DNA of 64,000 nucleotides, taken from Rhodocollybia butyracea (lineage: Eukaryota > Basidiomycota > Agaricomycetes > Agaricales > Omphalotaceae). The notes under the pieces were generated by a model. The model did no database searches and was not told where the DNA came from. It worked only from the letters and a program-made list of their open reading frames with translations. Below are positions 1 to 12,053 of the stretch, piece by piece (the first letter of the stretch is position 1; each line of letters opens with the position of its first letter). Where the stretch lies: assembly GCA_015501585.1 (NCBI GenBank), contig JADNRY010000017.1:434001-498000 (forward strand), given 5' to 3'. A program made the translations under genes and the position numbers.

Positions 1-573
1 AGTGGCTACATTCCTACGGATGGTTCCGCGAAGGAGGGAGAATGACATGGTGGTGGTCCGGGTTCAACGTTGTACAGTACGACTTTTTCTCCGTAAGTAC
101 TTTCCGTAGTTCTTAGAAAGCAGCGTGACCGGTTTGACGCCCCGATCACTCGTCGCTTATTAATTTTGACCGGCCAATCGAAGAGTTTCTGTTATCAGTG
201 GCCATTCTGCTGAGTTTGACGCGTCAAGCATCGTCGCGTCGCGTCGAGACGCGCTTGTGCTTCTTTGGGTACGAGCTAATTCAAACACGCACTAAAAATG
301 TTGCATTCAGAGTGTATGTATTCTTTGAATGCTTAAAGTCTCACAGTCAGGTCTTCTGACCACGTTAAGCATTTTGGAAATGATGCCAACATGAATGGAT
401 TATTATTAGGTGTGATACAGCAAGTAATACAAGCTGCTTACTCTGATGAGTGTCGCTGCTTCGACGCAGTTATTACATAATGAATGAATGCAATGAACCA
501 CCAGGCGGACGAGCCCCGGTTCAAAAAATACAGATGCAAGTGTGCAGTCATAATCTATGTCTCGAAGCCCTCC
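1..573. other. intergenic, no gene seen
   Basis: I see no convincing coding exon, RNA gene or repeat in this stretch. It holds the 3' flank of the minus-strand gene that ends at 574. Short open frames here have no family resemblance. Confidence 0.5.
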
Positions 574-1815
574 TCACGACTCATCAGCTTCGCTCTGCCC
601 ATCACTCTGCTGACGTTTCCTCTTCAGTGCAGTAGAATCAACACGAACACGATGTGATTGAACAGGCGTCTCAGAAGCAGAGACGGTAGGGAATTCAAGA
701 GCGTTCCTGTGCCGTTCAGCAGTAGGAGTCATTAAGCAGTCATCCTCCTCATCCGTTCCACCTTTGATCTTGACAAGTGGAGAGACAGGCGCGCGCACAA
801 ACGCCTGGACACGCAAGCCATGCTCTCGTTTCAGCTGAGGGCTGAATCGGATAGTCCCACCACCAAGCAGATCACTCTCGACAATCTCGTCTTCTTCGCT
901 AATCATAGTACAGCTCTCAGCGGCGTCAACAAGTTGTGGCAGAGGACGAGCTCCTCGTACACGTTCTCGCCCACGCATTACCTCCCCTGCAACTGTGGGA
1001 GAGACACCAAAGGTGATATCGGATCGAGAATACGTGCGTGAAAGAGATTGTCGTTTAGAATCGAGCTGTCGTTCCATGGGTACACCATCAGTGTAAGTAG
1101 GAGTAGGCGTTTCCGCAGAATCTGCGGGCTGGTACTTGGTTGGCAGTGGAGGGTTGGAAAACGAGGTTTTGTCAGAAGAACGGGAGCGACGACGCTGCTT
1201 CGCAGGAGGACGAGAATCCTCGTCGCGATTGGAAGCAGCTGGTTTCTGGAAGTCAAAAGCAGCTTTGACAGGAGAAATCACAGCGCGTATAGTCTTCTCG
1301 TCGTAACTGGGAGACAAGTCCACATTATTGAGAACTGCAAGGGCTTCGAATCCTCGATTACTTGGAAGTGGGGTATCTAGAGGGGAGAGGTATGACGAGG
1401 TTGGAGCAGAAGCGAGCGTGGGTGATGCAGGGGAAAACAGGGTCTGGGCACGAGCACGGCGAGAAAGTTTCTCGGTCAACTTGGGTAGTATATTGGAACT
1501 AGAGCTTGGGCGAGATATTGCGCGTGTTCGCAAGGCTGAGCCCGTCCACTCTAGGCCATCGAGGTCGCAAAATTCGACCTTGACCGAGCTGAACGATTGC
1601 AACAAGGTGGAACGTTGTTCCTACAAATGAAGTTAGTGGCCGAATTCGGATAGCACCGACGGCGAGTTGCTCACCTCGGTCAGTTTTAGTGCCTCTGCAT
1701 CCTCCTGTTTTTGTTCCTTTTCTATCTGCAGCAGCTTAGCTTTACGCTGAGCGGCACGCGAGCTACTCGCATTGGCAATATCTTGGGAAGATATTGAGCT
1801 AGTCATCATCATCAT
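574..1815 (-). CDS. hypothetical Ser/Arg-rich protein, two exons
   Basis: I do not recognise this family. Exon 1 is 1815-1675 and starts with four Met codons; it encodes a short charged helix (Lys/Glu/Gln-rich, about residues 20-45). A 54-nt GT-AG intron (1674-1621) joins it in phase 0 to exon 2 (1620-574), giving roughly 395 residues. The rest is low complexity: Ser/Pro-rich, with a basic patch (KQRRRSRSS) that could be a nuclear localisation signal, several SP/TP dipeptides that could be kinase sites, an acidic stretch near EEDEIVESD, and a KRKR motif near the C terminus. That composition suggests a regulated nuclear protein, but this is inference only. No enzymatic motif is visible. The reading frame is open throughout and the splice junction preserves it, so I consider the gene real. 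Confidence 0.7.
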
Positions 1816-3894
1816 TATGGAGTTTTTAGAAATGTAAGCGGAAGAGACTGATTAGTAGGATGAGTTTGTGGTAGTCTGTTCAGTGTTCTAGTAGCCTTTA
1901 TGTACGACGATAGCGATGTGGATAGAAAGGATAGAAATGTGGGAACAATGGGGAAGGATGAAAGCAACCGTGGAAACGGTGATTGATTTTTTGTATTGCA
2001 AATTTGGCTAAAAGTTCATTCTTTTGATCATGAAACACTGAGGCTTGAGCTCATTATCTATGAAGCTTGGGGAACACAATTCTGAAAACTCAAAACTCAA
2101 TGGAGCCTGGAACTAAAGCGTTGAAGCTGAAAGGCCTGAGCTCGACTAATCCAACTTCTACTGTACACCGACCGTAAACCAGCAACTTTTCGTCCATTAG
2201 TCGTTCCCCCTTCGTTTGAAATATTGCTAAAAACCCGCATCTAGCAGATACGTGCAGTGTTTTATGCTCCAGAAACGGAAAAGCAAACCCGCTTCTCTCC
2301 TCTTACATCAGTGGCACACATCAGGCGCAGTTTGTACTAGTAGCGTTCGGTGTTCCCCTCCTCGTCACATCTTTCCCCAAGCATCTCTATGTCACATTTT
2401 ACCTCAAACCCACTTGGCCACTTGGCGAAAAACCACAGCGTCCATACGAAGCTATAGCAGACTATAGGTTCGGCGACCATCACAACGCGGTACATAATGT
2501 CCCCAGTCGAAACACCCGCTCCTGATAGGAGGTGGACGTCCCCAGTAAGTCCCCCAACTACAATAAGTGCGCCGTACTCTGGAGCCCATTATTATTTAGT
2601 TTATCATCAATACTACCCATCGCACTCGATCGTTTGCGTTTCACCGACCCGGATAGGTCAAACTTGACCCGTTGTCGTGAACATTTTCTATAAGCTCCCG
2701 TATTCCTCTGGTGCAAACCCTCTCTTTCTCCTCAGGACTGCAGGAAAACGATGTATGCCTTGTCACTTTGAAGCCTCCGACCTTTTTTTTTCGTCTAACG
2801 CCAGTCTTGTCTCCCAAAAGAATCAGGTATGTCATCCCAGATTCCGAAAGTTCTCGAAAACGTCGCACTGTTCACAAGCCGTTTTTACGGACTACGATGA
2901 GCTTGGTTTTCTGCCGCCGATCCTGCTATGCTAGAGGGAATGTGTGTACCAGTTGAAGAATCGCCCTGGTTCAGTTATCCCTCAAGATATCTACTTTTAT
3001 CCATGTAATTTCGAAAGGTGAATGGTCCGCAAATCTACGTACTCGATCAGAAATTTGATCCTTAACGAAGGCATGCCCTCTGTCGTTTGTCCAATGGACG
3101 ATATCAAGCCTATCTGCTCCACGCTGTTGTCGGTCACTTGTAGATGAACTCGGATTCAAATTGAAGTGGTTCAAATCCGTTCCATTAATCTAGTCCAAGA
3201 ACCACGGTTGCGTGTACGTCCTTGAAGAAGAACAAAAGCAGGTAACCACCGTCACTAAGGATGCTAGAACGCTTTGTTCTTGGATTGACCTTGATAGCGT
3301 TTAATATTCAATGCTTGAACCAGTGGGTGAAGACGGAGATCCGACGGGTATGTCCTTGACCCACAATTAGGTACAGACAGGTTCATTTACCAGTACAAAG
3401 GCGAAGGCTGAACAAAGATAATAATCATCAGTGCTAGAAGGCCAGGCGGAGTTTCGAATTTCACAAGTGTTGGCGCTGACGGCAGCCAAAGACAATAGCA
3501 CTAACTATCACTGTGGTTTTGGGATGATACTATCGGGCAGAACCTGACGGCTTTGGATACTTGCACCCACAAATCATTGATATTACTGTAATCGGTGATA
3601 GTTCTTGGCAACGTACTTGACGCTTTGTATATCGGAATATCCAGCCTGCCACAAACCGTGAGGTATATACTGCCATTTGGACCCACACAATATACTTTGG
3701 AAAGAACTCTTTGACGTGTCACAGCTGGGTCACAACCAGGAAAAGAACAAGGACAGAAGCGAGCCAGTGCGATGTGGTGGTTCGTTTGGAAAACACAAAA
3801 GATAAATGTCACCAGGTAATGGTGGTAGTGGTATACAAAAAGTACAGCATGATAACATGGCACATAAGCATCACGAAGTAGAAGGCGCAAAGCG
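1816..3894. other. intergenic; one possible short spliced gene near 2497-2960
   Basis: The 5' flank of the preceding gene comes first. An ATG at 2497 opens a short frame (MSPVETPAPDRRWTSP) followed by a good donor (GTAAGT). Downstream there are possible acceptors, but I could not build a convincing continuous protein. About 3500-3890 resembles about 7640-7960 (shared peptide CVGP and similar flanking words on the minus strand). It looks like duplicated 3' flank of kinase copies A and C rather than a gene. Confidence 0.35.
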
Positions 3895-5310
3895 TCAAGG
3901 CTTTGAGAGAGGGATGGCAGGTTTGAGCATGAGCATCATTGAAGAGGTCCACAAGATATGGTGCAAGGCTCGAAAAGGCTTCAGAAATATAAATTCATCT
4001 TTCTTAGCCGCTCTAGCGCGCAACTTCCACCAGGGTTGCTTCTGGACAATAGCAGAAAATCGAGAGGCAACCTCATCCATGGTCGGACGTTCCGTAGGGT
4101 TATCCGCCATCATGTCTTCGACAAGCTCTTCAAGAAACTTTAAGCCGTGAACGCCAGGAGATCTAAATTCTTTATCGCCCTGATATAAGATTAATGAGTA
4201 AGACATGGTATAAAAGATATTCCTGGTAGACATTCACCTCAAGAAACGAAGTCTCCATCATATTTCCCAACAGGAAGACATCAGTGGCAAAGGGATCGCA
4301 TGGAGTCTCGGCTTCTGGTGGACAATAGCCTCCAGATATGATTGCTGACTCTAGAGGACGAGGTTGAGAGGGGTCATACTCGCAAGAAAATCCAAAATCG
4401 ATGAGATAATATTTCGGCGGACAACGAGTGCGAGAGTGGTGTAGGGCTCTTCCATTCCAGTTGTACGTCTTCTTGGGTGCATTCGGATGCCATTGTCGGG
4501 GATACATTGCTCTAGCATCCATTGCCATGTTGTTGATTGAGCAGTCCCTAAAAGAAATAGTTGAACCAAGCCGACCCCGATAGAATAGGTCAATACTTGC
4601 CTATGCGCCACGTTATTTCTGTGCATGTATTGCAATCCCTGCATAACCATGCTTCATTGAGAACCATCACTCGAGAAAGAAAACGAAAACGAGACTCACT
4701 TCGATCATTTCTCTGAAGAAGTGCAGTACTTCCCCAATAGTTCTGAAGCTTGGATCCATTACACCACGCATCCATACCATTACAAGGATCTTTTCGTCGT
4801 TGTTACCTGGTACTGGTAGAACGTCTAGTATGCGAACACAGTGATTGAGAGGATTTGCATTATGGTATTCATTCGAAAACAGAGTGGCGACACTTTCTTC
4901 ATGGCCATCTTGTCGTCGATTGGAGGGCGACAAGCGCTTCATGGCTACCACAAGAGAGTCCGACATACGAATAGCATCCATAATATACCCACTACGGTAC
5001 TACTGGAGTCATTAAGGAGTTTATCGAGGCATTCGAAGGATGAATTTACAGTTGTGGAGTGGCCATCTTCGTATTTCCAGTACGGATCTTTCCCAGCCCG
5101 CCACGAGGGTTGCCAACCTGGTCGGTACCTTGGTCTCAAGAGGTATCCGTGTTGTTTCAACCACTCGAAATGCTGCGCCCACCATGTTTCTGATTTATAG
5201 AGCGTTCCAGATTGTGGGTCAATTTTAGGAGCGATTGTGATGCCCTTAGCTGCTAAGCGCCGCTCAAGACTTGCGCGCGCGGCCTCTCCACGAGACATTG
5301 GTTCAGACAT
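3895..5310 (-). CDS. protein kinase-like gene, copy A (intact)
   Basis: A small eukaryotic-type protein kinase in five exons. Exon 1 (from the ATG at 5310) encodes a family-specific N-terminal region with RPRYRPGWQPSW, and no clear Gly-rich loop is visible. Exon 2 carries the beta-3 lysine (VVAMKRL) and a following Glu-rich helix. Exon 3 is 38 nt and encodes GLQYMHRNNVAHR. Exon 4 completes the catalytic loop (HRDCSINN) and carries the metal-binding IDFGFS and a PPE motif. Exon 5 has the RPTMDEV region and ends in a conserved Trp-rich tail (PWWKLRARAAKK). All canonical catalytic residues are present, so activity is plausible. The intron at 4600-4548 splits the HRD arginine codon and begins with GC. 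Copy A belongs to the same subfamily as C, D and G (start MSEPMSRGEAA). Substrate and pathway are unknown. Confidence 0.85.
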
Positions 5311-5660
5311 AGAGAGAGTTAAGATATTGTCCACAGTCACAGTTGGGAAAACGGAAGGTTTGTCGCGGTCACGTTTGACTCACTTATTGCCGAAAGTTAG
5401 GTACTGATATAGATATTGAAACCACTATCTTTTGGGTATTCGAGAACGCCATTTTGCTTGTCCTCGCAAGTATTTTTGAACGCACAGATCTCACTGCCTA
5501 AATGGCAAATGCTCAAAAACATACTTACATAAATGACAATCCGATGGGAAACTCAAAGAGGACGCCCGCACGAAATGAGTAAAAAAAGGCTTGTAAAATG
5601 TTGCAGCAATCAAAAAAGATACACAGAAAAGGTCTACTGTCCTGTTCAGCGTAAAACACT

Positions 5661-7080
5661 CTATTGATTTGGTGCAGTTGAAGGGATTGCAGGTTTTAGC
5701 ATGAGCATCATCGAGGACGTCCACAGAAAATGATAAACTGCTCGGAAAGGCTTGAACAATGGGAACTCATCTTTCTTAGCTGCCCTAGAACGCAACTTCC
5801 ACCAAGGCAGCTTCTTGACGATAGCAGAAAATCGAGAAGCCACCTCATCCATGGTGGGACGTTTGGTCGGGTCCTCGTTCATCATGTCTTCCACAAGGGG
5901 CTCAAGAAAAGCTAAACCATGAATTCCAGGAAGGTGGAATTCATCGTCTCCCTAACATGGGTGAGCAAGACATACATAAATAAACGTTCTTCGAAGACGC
6001 TCACCTCGAGAAATGCGGTGTACATCATATTGCCCAACAGAAAGACATCAGTGGCAAAAGGGTCGCATGGCGTGTCTTCTCGTGCCTCGGGTGGAAAGTA
6101 GCCTCCAGACCTTATGGCCAATTCAGGAGGTCGAGGTCGAGAGGGATCACACTCGCGAGAGAATCCAAAATCGATGAGGTAGTATCTTGGAGGACGACGG
6201 GTCCGGGAGTGGTGTAGGGCCCTTCCGCTCCAATCATACCTCTTCTTTGGGTCATTGGGATGCCATTGTCGAGTATACATCGACCTCGCGTCCATCACCA
6301 TATTATTCACTGAACAATCCCTAGAAGGAACCGTCAGATCCTAAAGGCACAGAAGGGGTCAACCGGTCACCACTTACCGATGTGCTACATTATTTCTGTG
6401 CATGTATTGTAGTCCCTGCATAGCACTATGTATTTAGAAGTAGTCTTCAGGCATTGAAAATGAGACTCACTTCAATCATTTCTTTGAAGAACTGTAACAC
6501 TTCTCCAATTGTTCTGAAGCTTGGGCTCATTATCCCTCGCATCCATATCGTTACTATGATCCGCTCGTCATCATTATCAGGTACTTGGAGGACTTCGAGC
6601 ACGCGAATACAGTGGTTAAGAGGATTTGCGTTATGTTGTTCGTTCGAAAAGAGAATGGCAACTCTCTCCTCACTGCCATCGTGTCGGGTGGAGAGCGACA
6701 CGTGTTTCAAGCATACCACAAGAGAATCTGAGATGCGAACGGCATCCATGATGTACTCAGTACTGTACTAATGAAGTTGTCAGAAAGAACAGCAGAAATT
6801 GGAAGGATGTATAACTTACTTCTGTTTCCTGGCCGTCCTCGAATAACCAATGAGTGTCCTTCCCAACCTGCCATGAAGGTTCCCATCCTGGTCGATACCT
6901 CGGTCTCAAGAGATAGCCACGTTCTTTTAACCACTCGCAATGCTCTGCCCACCATACTTCCGATTCATACAGCGTCCCGGTTCCCGGCTCTACGTTAGGC
7001 CCCACTTCGAAACCCATCTCTGCTAAGCGCTGATCAAGTCTCGCATTTTCGGCCGCGCCGATACCCAATGGTTGAGGCAT
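5661..7080 (-). CDS. protein kinase-like gene, copy B (intact)
   Basis: Same five-exon layout as its neighbours but a different subfamily, with N terminus MPQPLGIGAAENARLDQ, closer to F than to A/C/D. Motifs in order: RPRYRPGWEPSW, a lysine in the position of VAMK but within SLVVCLKHVS, HRDCSVNN, LIDFGFS, PPE, RPTMDEV and the PWWKLRSRAAKK tail. The intron inside the HRD codon has an ordinary GT donor here (CG|GTAAGT), unlike A and C. The frame is open across all five exons. Only 350 bp separate its stop from the start codon of copy A, so the two are tightly head-to-tail. It is probably a functional kinase, substrate unknown. Confidence 0.83.
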
Positions 7081-7249
7081 TGTCGGTGGAAGGTAATCAG
7101 TAGTTTCGCTGTGGTGCTTTATTTTGTTGACTACTTATTAATAATTGTGGACAACACCATCAAATCTCGATATCTTGACAGGAGACTAAAAGGCAAAAAA
7201 AAAAGGTCAGATACAAATTTTACGACCATGCTGGTAGCGATATACCACG

Positions 7250-7470
7250 TAGACGCAAAGTTTGCTTTGCAGACCTTGCAAGTTGGTGAACCGAACGCGT
7301 TCTAGACATCCTCTAAACTATGTTGCATCTTGTCTTAATTTCGACGTCCAGAGCTTGGAAAGAGCTCGACAAAGTCAAGGCCTCGCAGTTGATAGAATTT
7401 CCTTAATCAAATATATCGAGGCATGTATTCAGCATTTGAATCAATGGATGAGATGGAAATGAAGGGACAA
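7250..7470 (+). pseudogene. possible relict of the divergent partner gene
   Basis: This short plus-strand stretch upstream of copy B resembles exon 2 of the partner gene at 9678-11238. At DNA level, the words around 7407-7437 (TCAAATATATCGAGGCATG) align with 9983-10002 of the partner. The encoded KYIEAC matches RYVEAC. No continuous gene surrounds it. If real, it shows that copy B once had the same head-to-head partner as copy C. The match is short, so this is tentative. Confidence 0.35.
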
Positions 7471-8022
7471 TCTAGTGACCACAAAAGACAGTATTCATTG
7501 ACAGCTGACTGGTCCAAGGGCGAAAAGTAGCAATTACTAAATCATCAATGAGCAGAGATACAGTCTGGTATCGCTATCATTGGTGACCCACAAAATACTA
7601 AGATTCACAAAAGCATCGAGATAGTAACCACTATAAAGACAATAGTAGCTATCACCGTCGCTAGAATGATAGGCCGGAATCAGCTCGGAAAAGTCAACTA
7701 AGAGTTGGAAGGACCCACCTATCAGTAAAATTACCGGATTGGATGACAGCTGTAGAAAACGCGGTTTGACACTCCGTATATCTAGGTACAATGAGATGGG
7801 ACCCACACAATATGTATACTTGAAAACAGCACTTTGACATGTCACTTGGTCACAATCAGGAAAAAGGACATCAAACAAGCCAGAGGAGACGATGGTTTGC
7901 TTGAAAAAGCCCAAGATAGAAGCGACTTCATACGACGAAAAGTATGTCTTAGATAGCTGGCAGCATAGCACGAGAGCAGAGGGAGATAGAAGACAGCAAT
8001 ATAGTGTGGTACGTGCAAAGTA

Positions 8023-9432
8023 TCAACACTTAGAGGAAGGAATGGCAGGTTTAAGCATCAGCATCATCGAAAAGGTCCATAAGATATGGTGCAGGGCACG
8101 GAAAGGCTTCAAGATCATAAATTCATTTTTCTTGGCCGCCCTAGCACGCAACTTCCACCAAGGTAACTTCTGGACAATGGCAGAAAATCGAGAGGCGACT
8201 TCATCCATGGTCGGACGTTCCGTCGGGTTATCCGCCATCATGGCTTCGACAAGCCCTTCAAGAAACTCCAGACCATGAATTCCAGGACATCTGAATTCTT
8301 CATCACCCTGAGAAAAGATTAATGAGTAAAAAATGACAGAAAAGATACTCCTGGTAGACATTCACCTCAAGAAACGAAGTCTCCATCATATTTCCTAGCA
8401 GGAAGACATCAGTGGCAAACGGATCACATGGAGTTTCTTCTTTGGCTTCTGGGGGACAATAGCCTCCAGACATGATTGCTGACTCTAAGGGACGAGGCTG
8501 AGAGGGATCATACTGGCAAGAAAATCCAAAATCGATGAGATAATATTTCGGCGGACAACGAGTGCGAGAGTGGTGTAGGGCTCTTCCACTCCAGTCGTAC
8601 CTCTTCTTGGGTACACTCGGATGCCATTGTCGATGATACATTGTTCTGGCATCCATTGCCATATTATTGATTGAACAATCCCTAGAAGAAATAGTTGATT
8701 CAAGCCGACCCCGATAGGATAGGTCCGTACTCGCCTATGCGCCACGTTATTTCTATGCATGTATTGCAGTCCCTGCATAGCCATACTTCACTGAGAACCA
8801 ACACCCAAGAACAAAAACGAGACTCACTTCGATCATTTCTTTGAGGAAGTGCAGCACTTCCCCAATCGTTCTGAAGCTTGGATCCATTACCTCACGCATC
8901 CATACCATTACTAGAATCTTTCCGTTATTGTTGCCTGGTACTGTCAAAACGTCTAGTATGCGAACACAGTGATTGAGAGGGTTTGAGTTATGACATTCAT
9001 CCGAAAAGAGAGTGGCGACACTCTCTTCATGGCCATCTTGTCGTCGATTGGAGGGTGACAAATGCTTCATGGCTACCACAAGAGAGTCTGACATGCGAAT
9101 AGCATCCATAATATACGCACTCTACTAAAGTTGTTAAGAGATTTATCGGGGCATTCGAAGAATGAATTTACATTTGTGTCGTGGCCATCCTCGTATTTCC
9201 AGTAAGAATCTTTCCCAGCCCGCCATGAGGGCTGCCAACCCGGTCGGTACCTCGGTCTCAAGAGGTATCCATGTTCTTTCAACCACTCGAAATGCTGCGC
9301 CCACCACGTTTCGGATCTGTCGAGCGTTCTCGATTCTGGGTCTATTTCAGGAGCGATTGTGATGCCCTCAGCTGCTAAGCGCCGCTCAAGACTTGCGCGC
9401 GCGGCCTCTCCACGAGACATTGGTTCAGACAT
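8023..9432 (-). CDS. protein kinase-like gene, copy C (intact)
   Basis: Five exons, A/C/D/G subfamily (MSEPMSRGEAARASLE start at 9432). Catalytic features are complete: VVAMKHL lysine, HRDCSINN catalytic loop, LIDFGFS, CPPE, RPTMDEV, and the Trp-rich C-terminal tail ending at the stop at 8023. The catalytic-loop intron (8734-8682, 53 nt) starts GCGAGT and ends CTAG; using GC is the only choice that restores the HRD codon. The start codon lies 245 bp from the ATG of a plus-strand gene, so the two probably share a bidirectional promoter. Its 3' flank (about 7640-8020) resembles that of copy A. Confidence 0.85.
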
Positions 9433-9677
9433 GAGGGAGCAAAAAGAGGATTGTTTGGTATGAGCGTGGAAACACAACGTTCACTTCCACCGATTTCTTT
9501 CCATGCGGTTTGGTTTGTTTTTGTCACGGTCACGTTCGTGAGTTGAACTGGTTTTGCCTCTTTAAGCCTTGAATTCAGTACTACCTACTTATAAACCACT
9601 ATGCTTTGGTTATTAATTTCGACATAAAGCTTTGCATTGGCAACTCCTGCTGCCCACTCTACCCTTCCACAAGTTCG
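9433..9677. promoter_or_regulatory. bidirectional intergenic region between kinase C and partner gene
   Basis: These 245 bp separate two divergent start codons. The region contains the word CGGTCACGTT, also present upstream of copy A (near 5369-5378), which may be a shared element. I do not see a defined TATA box that I could assign with confidence. Confidence 0.4.
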
Positions 9678-11238
9678 ATGATTCCCGTTTTGCCAGATCG
9701 CACGTTGAATCACTTGTTAACAATCTTAGAGAATGCTTGCAAATCCCATAATGTCAAGAACATATTGGATAACGCAGAGGACATCATGTTCGATGAGGAA
9801 CTCAAAAAGATGATGGCAATTCTTTACAAATTCGATGAAGCTGGAGCTACCGAAAGCCTGAAAAGGTTCGAGAAGTAGGTTGGCTAGACTTTCTCAGTAT
9901 AGGACGCTAATACGCATTGAGTCCAGAGCCTACAAGGGATACGATAAACTGAAGAGGAAAAAAACTCCAAAGTTTTTCCTAGTCAGATACGTCGAAGCAT
10001 GCAAGGTACATTCTTTGGCTGATCAATATCGCTATACAGTCAGGGTACGTGTTCAAGATTACCTTCAAATGACCCAGCTAGATCACTCCTCCGTCCAGAA
10101 ATACTCTACCAAGGCTGCGTTGGAGATGGCAAGAAAAGAAGCGGTACGACACACTCAATTACTTCTTCAGCGTCATTAAACTGTCTGTGCTAGAAAAAAG
10201 GCCGGGAAGAAGAGTCAAGATTGGTCGGGAGATCATCTGTGTCAGGCGACTTGGTAAAACTCAAGCCTCTCTGGTCTTTCGGGAGTTCCTATTATGCTGT
10301 CTTTGTTGTTTAGATGACAGACTCCTTCAATGCCACCATCAACGATCATCCAACGGTGAGAAAAGTTTTTTCAATCAGAAAGTATTTGGAAAAGCTCATT
10401 CTTTTGGGAAAGCCATGTGAACAAGGGCCTGCTGTTGTGTTCCAATCCGGCAGTGAGACTACAACCGTGTATCCTGTAAGGACTGTCATTTTCAAATTTT
10501 ATTTTCGCTCAGCTCCTTTTCTAAAGGGAACAATTGAAAACCCCACGGTGGTTGTGGCCGTAAGCCCTGAGCTCCCTGTTTATTTGTTGTATGTTGATGA
10601 TAGAAATTTTGATTCAGGCGGGTGCAGAAACACCCAGGGAACTGCCCAAAGCTGCGACGACGATTGTTCTTGTGAGATACATTTATTCGTTACTGACTGG
10701 CCTGCGGACTAACAATTCCATACAGTCTAGGGACCTGATTGGTGGCCTTACTAGAGCTTTAGCGGCATCTCAGTCACCTGTAAGTCTTTTTGGACATTTT
10801 ATCAGGTACCAGTGCTATTTGCTCACGGACTTTTATAACAGTCGGATGGTGACCATGAACTTATTCCAGTAATTCAGAGATTGACTATTCCCGCACAAGA
10901 GGTATGCGATCATATCATTCTGTATACTCAAGTGTCCCTAAAATCACGTTTAATAGAACGATCATGCCCGCGATGACTCGCATGATGACCTTGAGGATGC
11001 GGCATGCATTGCTGACGCTCTTGCTCGATATGGTGACAGTGCTAGTCTGGACAGCCGAAGTCTTAGTATCGTTGCATCTCTAGGCTATTCAAGTCAGTTT
11101 GAGTCCGACGATGCCGACGAATTCAGTGATGCATGGTCCACTTTCAGCCGTGTGACTTGTTCCAGTTGTTCCGAAACCGTATCTGACAGCGGAATGTCGA
11201 CTTCCAGTGACACGGAGTCAGTGGATACAGATCTTTGA
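9678..11238 (+). CDS. unrecognised multi-exon gene divergent from kinase C
   Basis: I do not recognise this family. The likely start is the ATG at 9678 (MIPVLPDRTLNHLL), opening an amphipathic helical region with many Leu/Lys/Glu. Exon 1 appears to end near 9874 and joins exon 2 at 9902 (KTLIRIESRAYKGYDKL). Later short exons encode VQDYLQMTQLDHSS, TINDHPTVRKVFS, and finally an acidic Ser/Asp-rich tail (ASLGYSSQFESDDADEF, then SSDTESVDTDL) ending with the stop at 11236-11238. Several internal junctions are uncertain, so exon borders are provisional. The acidic tail recurs in a relict at 18497-18681. Head-to-head arrangement with a kinase suggests co-expression; a kinase-substrate or regulator relationship is only speculation. 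Confidence 0.5.
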
Positions 11239-12053
11239 AGAGTACCGCCTTGGCACCTCCAATTGTAGTTTCATTCGCCTGGTATTCTCAGAAGTCATAT
11301 CAACAATGTACTGCGATTGGACTCGCTTTGTGCTCACTATCTTGTTTTATGATGTACTATTAGTCTGCTTGTAGATGTATTTGCTCTGGCTATATATACT
11401 GCTGTGATCTATTGCGCTGCCATTGCAATGAGAATATTTATCAGAACTTTCGGTGCTGCCTCGCCCAGTGTAGGTAATAGGTCAGGCCAGTCTGGCACTC
11501 AAAGCAGGATTTACATGATGAAAGTGAACGTACATATGTGCCGAGTCGATCGAATCTGCGATTCGACGCTTTGGCCAGACCGGCCCGATAGTTTCTGCAA
11601 GAGTTGCTTTCGTCTACTCTGCCCCTGCCGTCTCGCATTTCTACTGAACTAGAGAGCCATACGGATATCTGAAGAATGATGAGTACCTAGGCAAGCTTAA
11701 CATCTTTGGGAAAGTTGACATTCGGCCAAGATCCTACTTCATCCTATCAGGAAGGTGAAATATTCAGGAGGCTAGGTAGCATTTGAGTAGCATATTAGAA
11801 TGGATCTAGGTTTTTAGAATAGTTTTAATATGACCGTCATAGCATCGAAGACATCCACAGAACATGATACAACGCTAAACTCCCCGTGCATTTCGAAAAG
11901 CCAAAACGAAGGGCCGTAATTCCGAGCGAATATAGCCCACTGATGTCTTCAGTAGTATGATAACTCAGCTAAATCTCCCTGTATAATGCCATTTATATCT
12001 CCAGGACATAGCGGAAGGCACAACGAGATAGTAATAGATAATAATATAAAGTG
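11239..12053. other. intergenic; 3' flank of kinase D
   Basis: No gene is supported. About 11860-12050 is the inverted counterpart of 24210-24350 downstream of copy G. They share words such as CTATATTCGCTCGGAAT, which shows that the inverted duplication included this flank. Confidence 0.55.

Noticed and set aside
3501..3890. 130-codon minus-strand frame below kinase A (and the similar one at 7537-7971 below C)
   Set aside because: They resemble each other, but as duplicated 3' flank; no start context, motif or splice link to the kinases was found.
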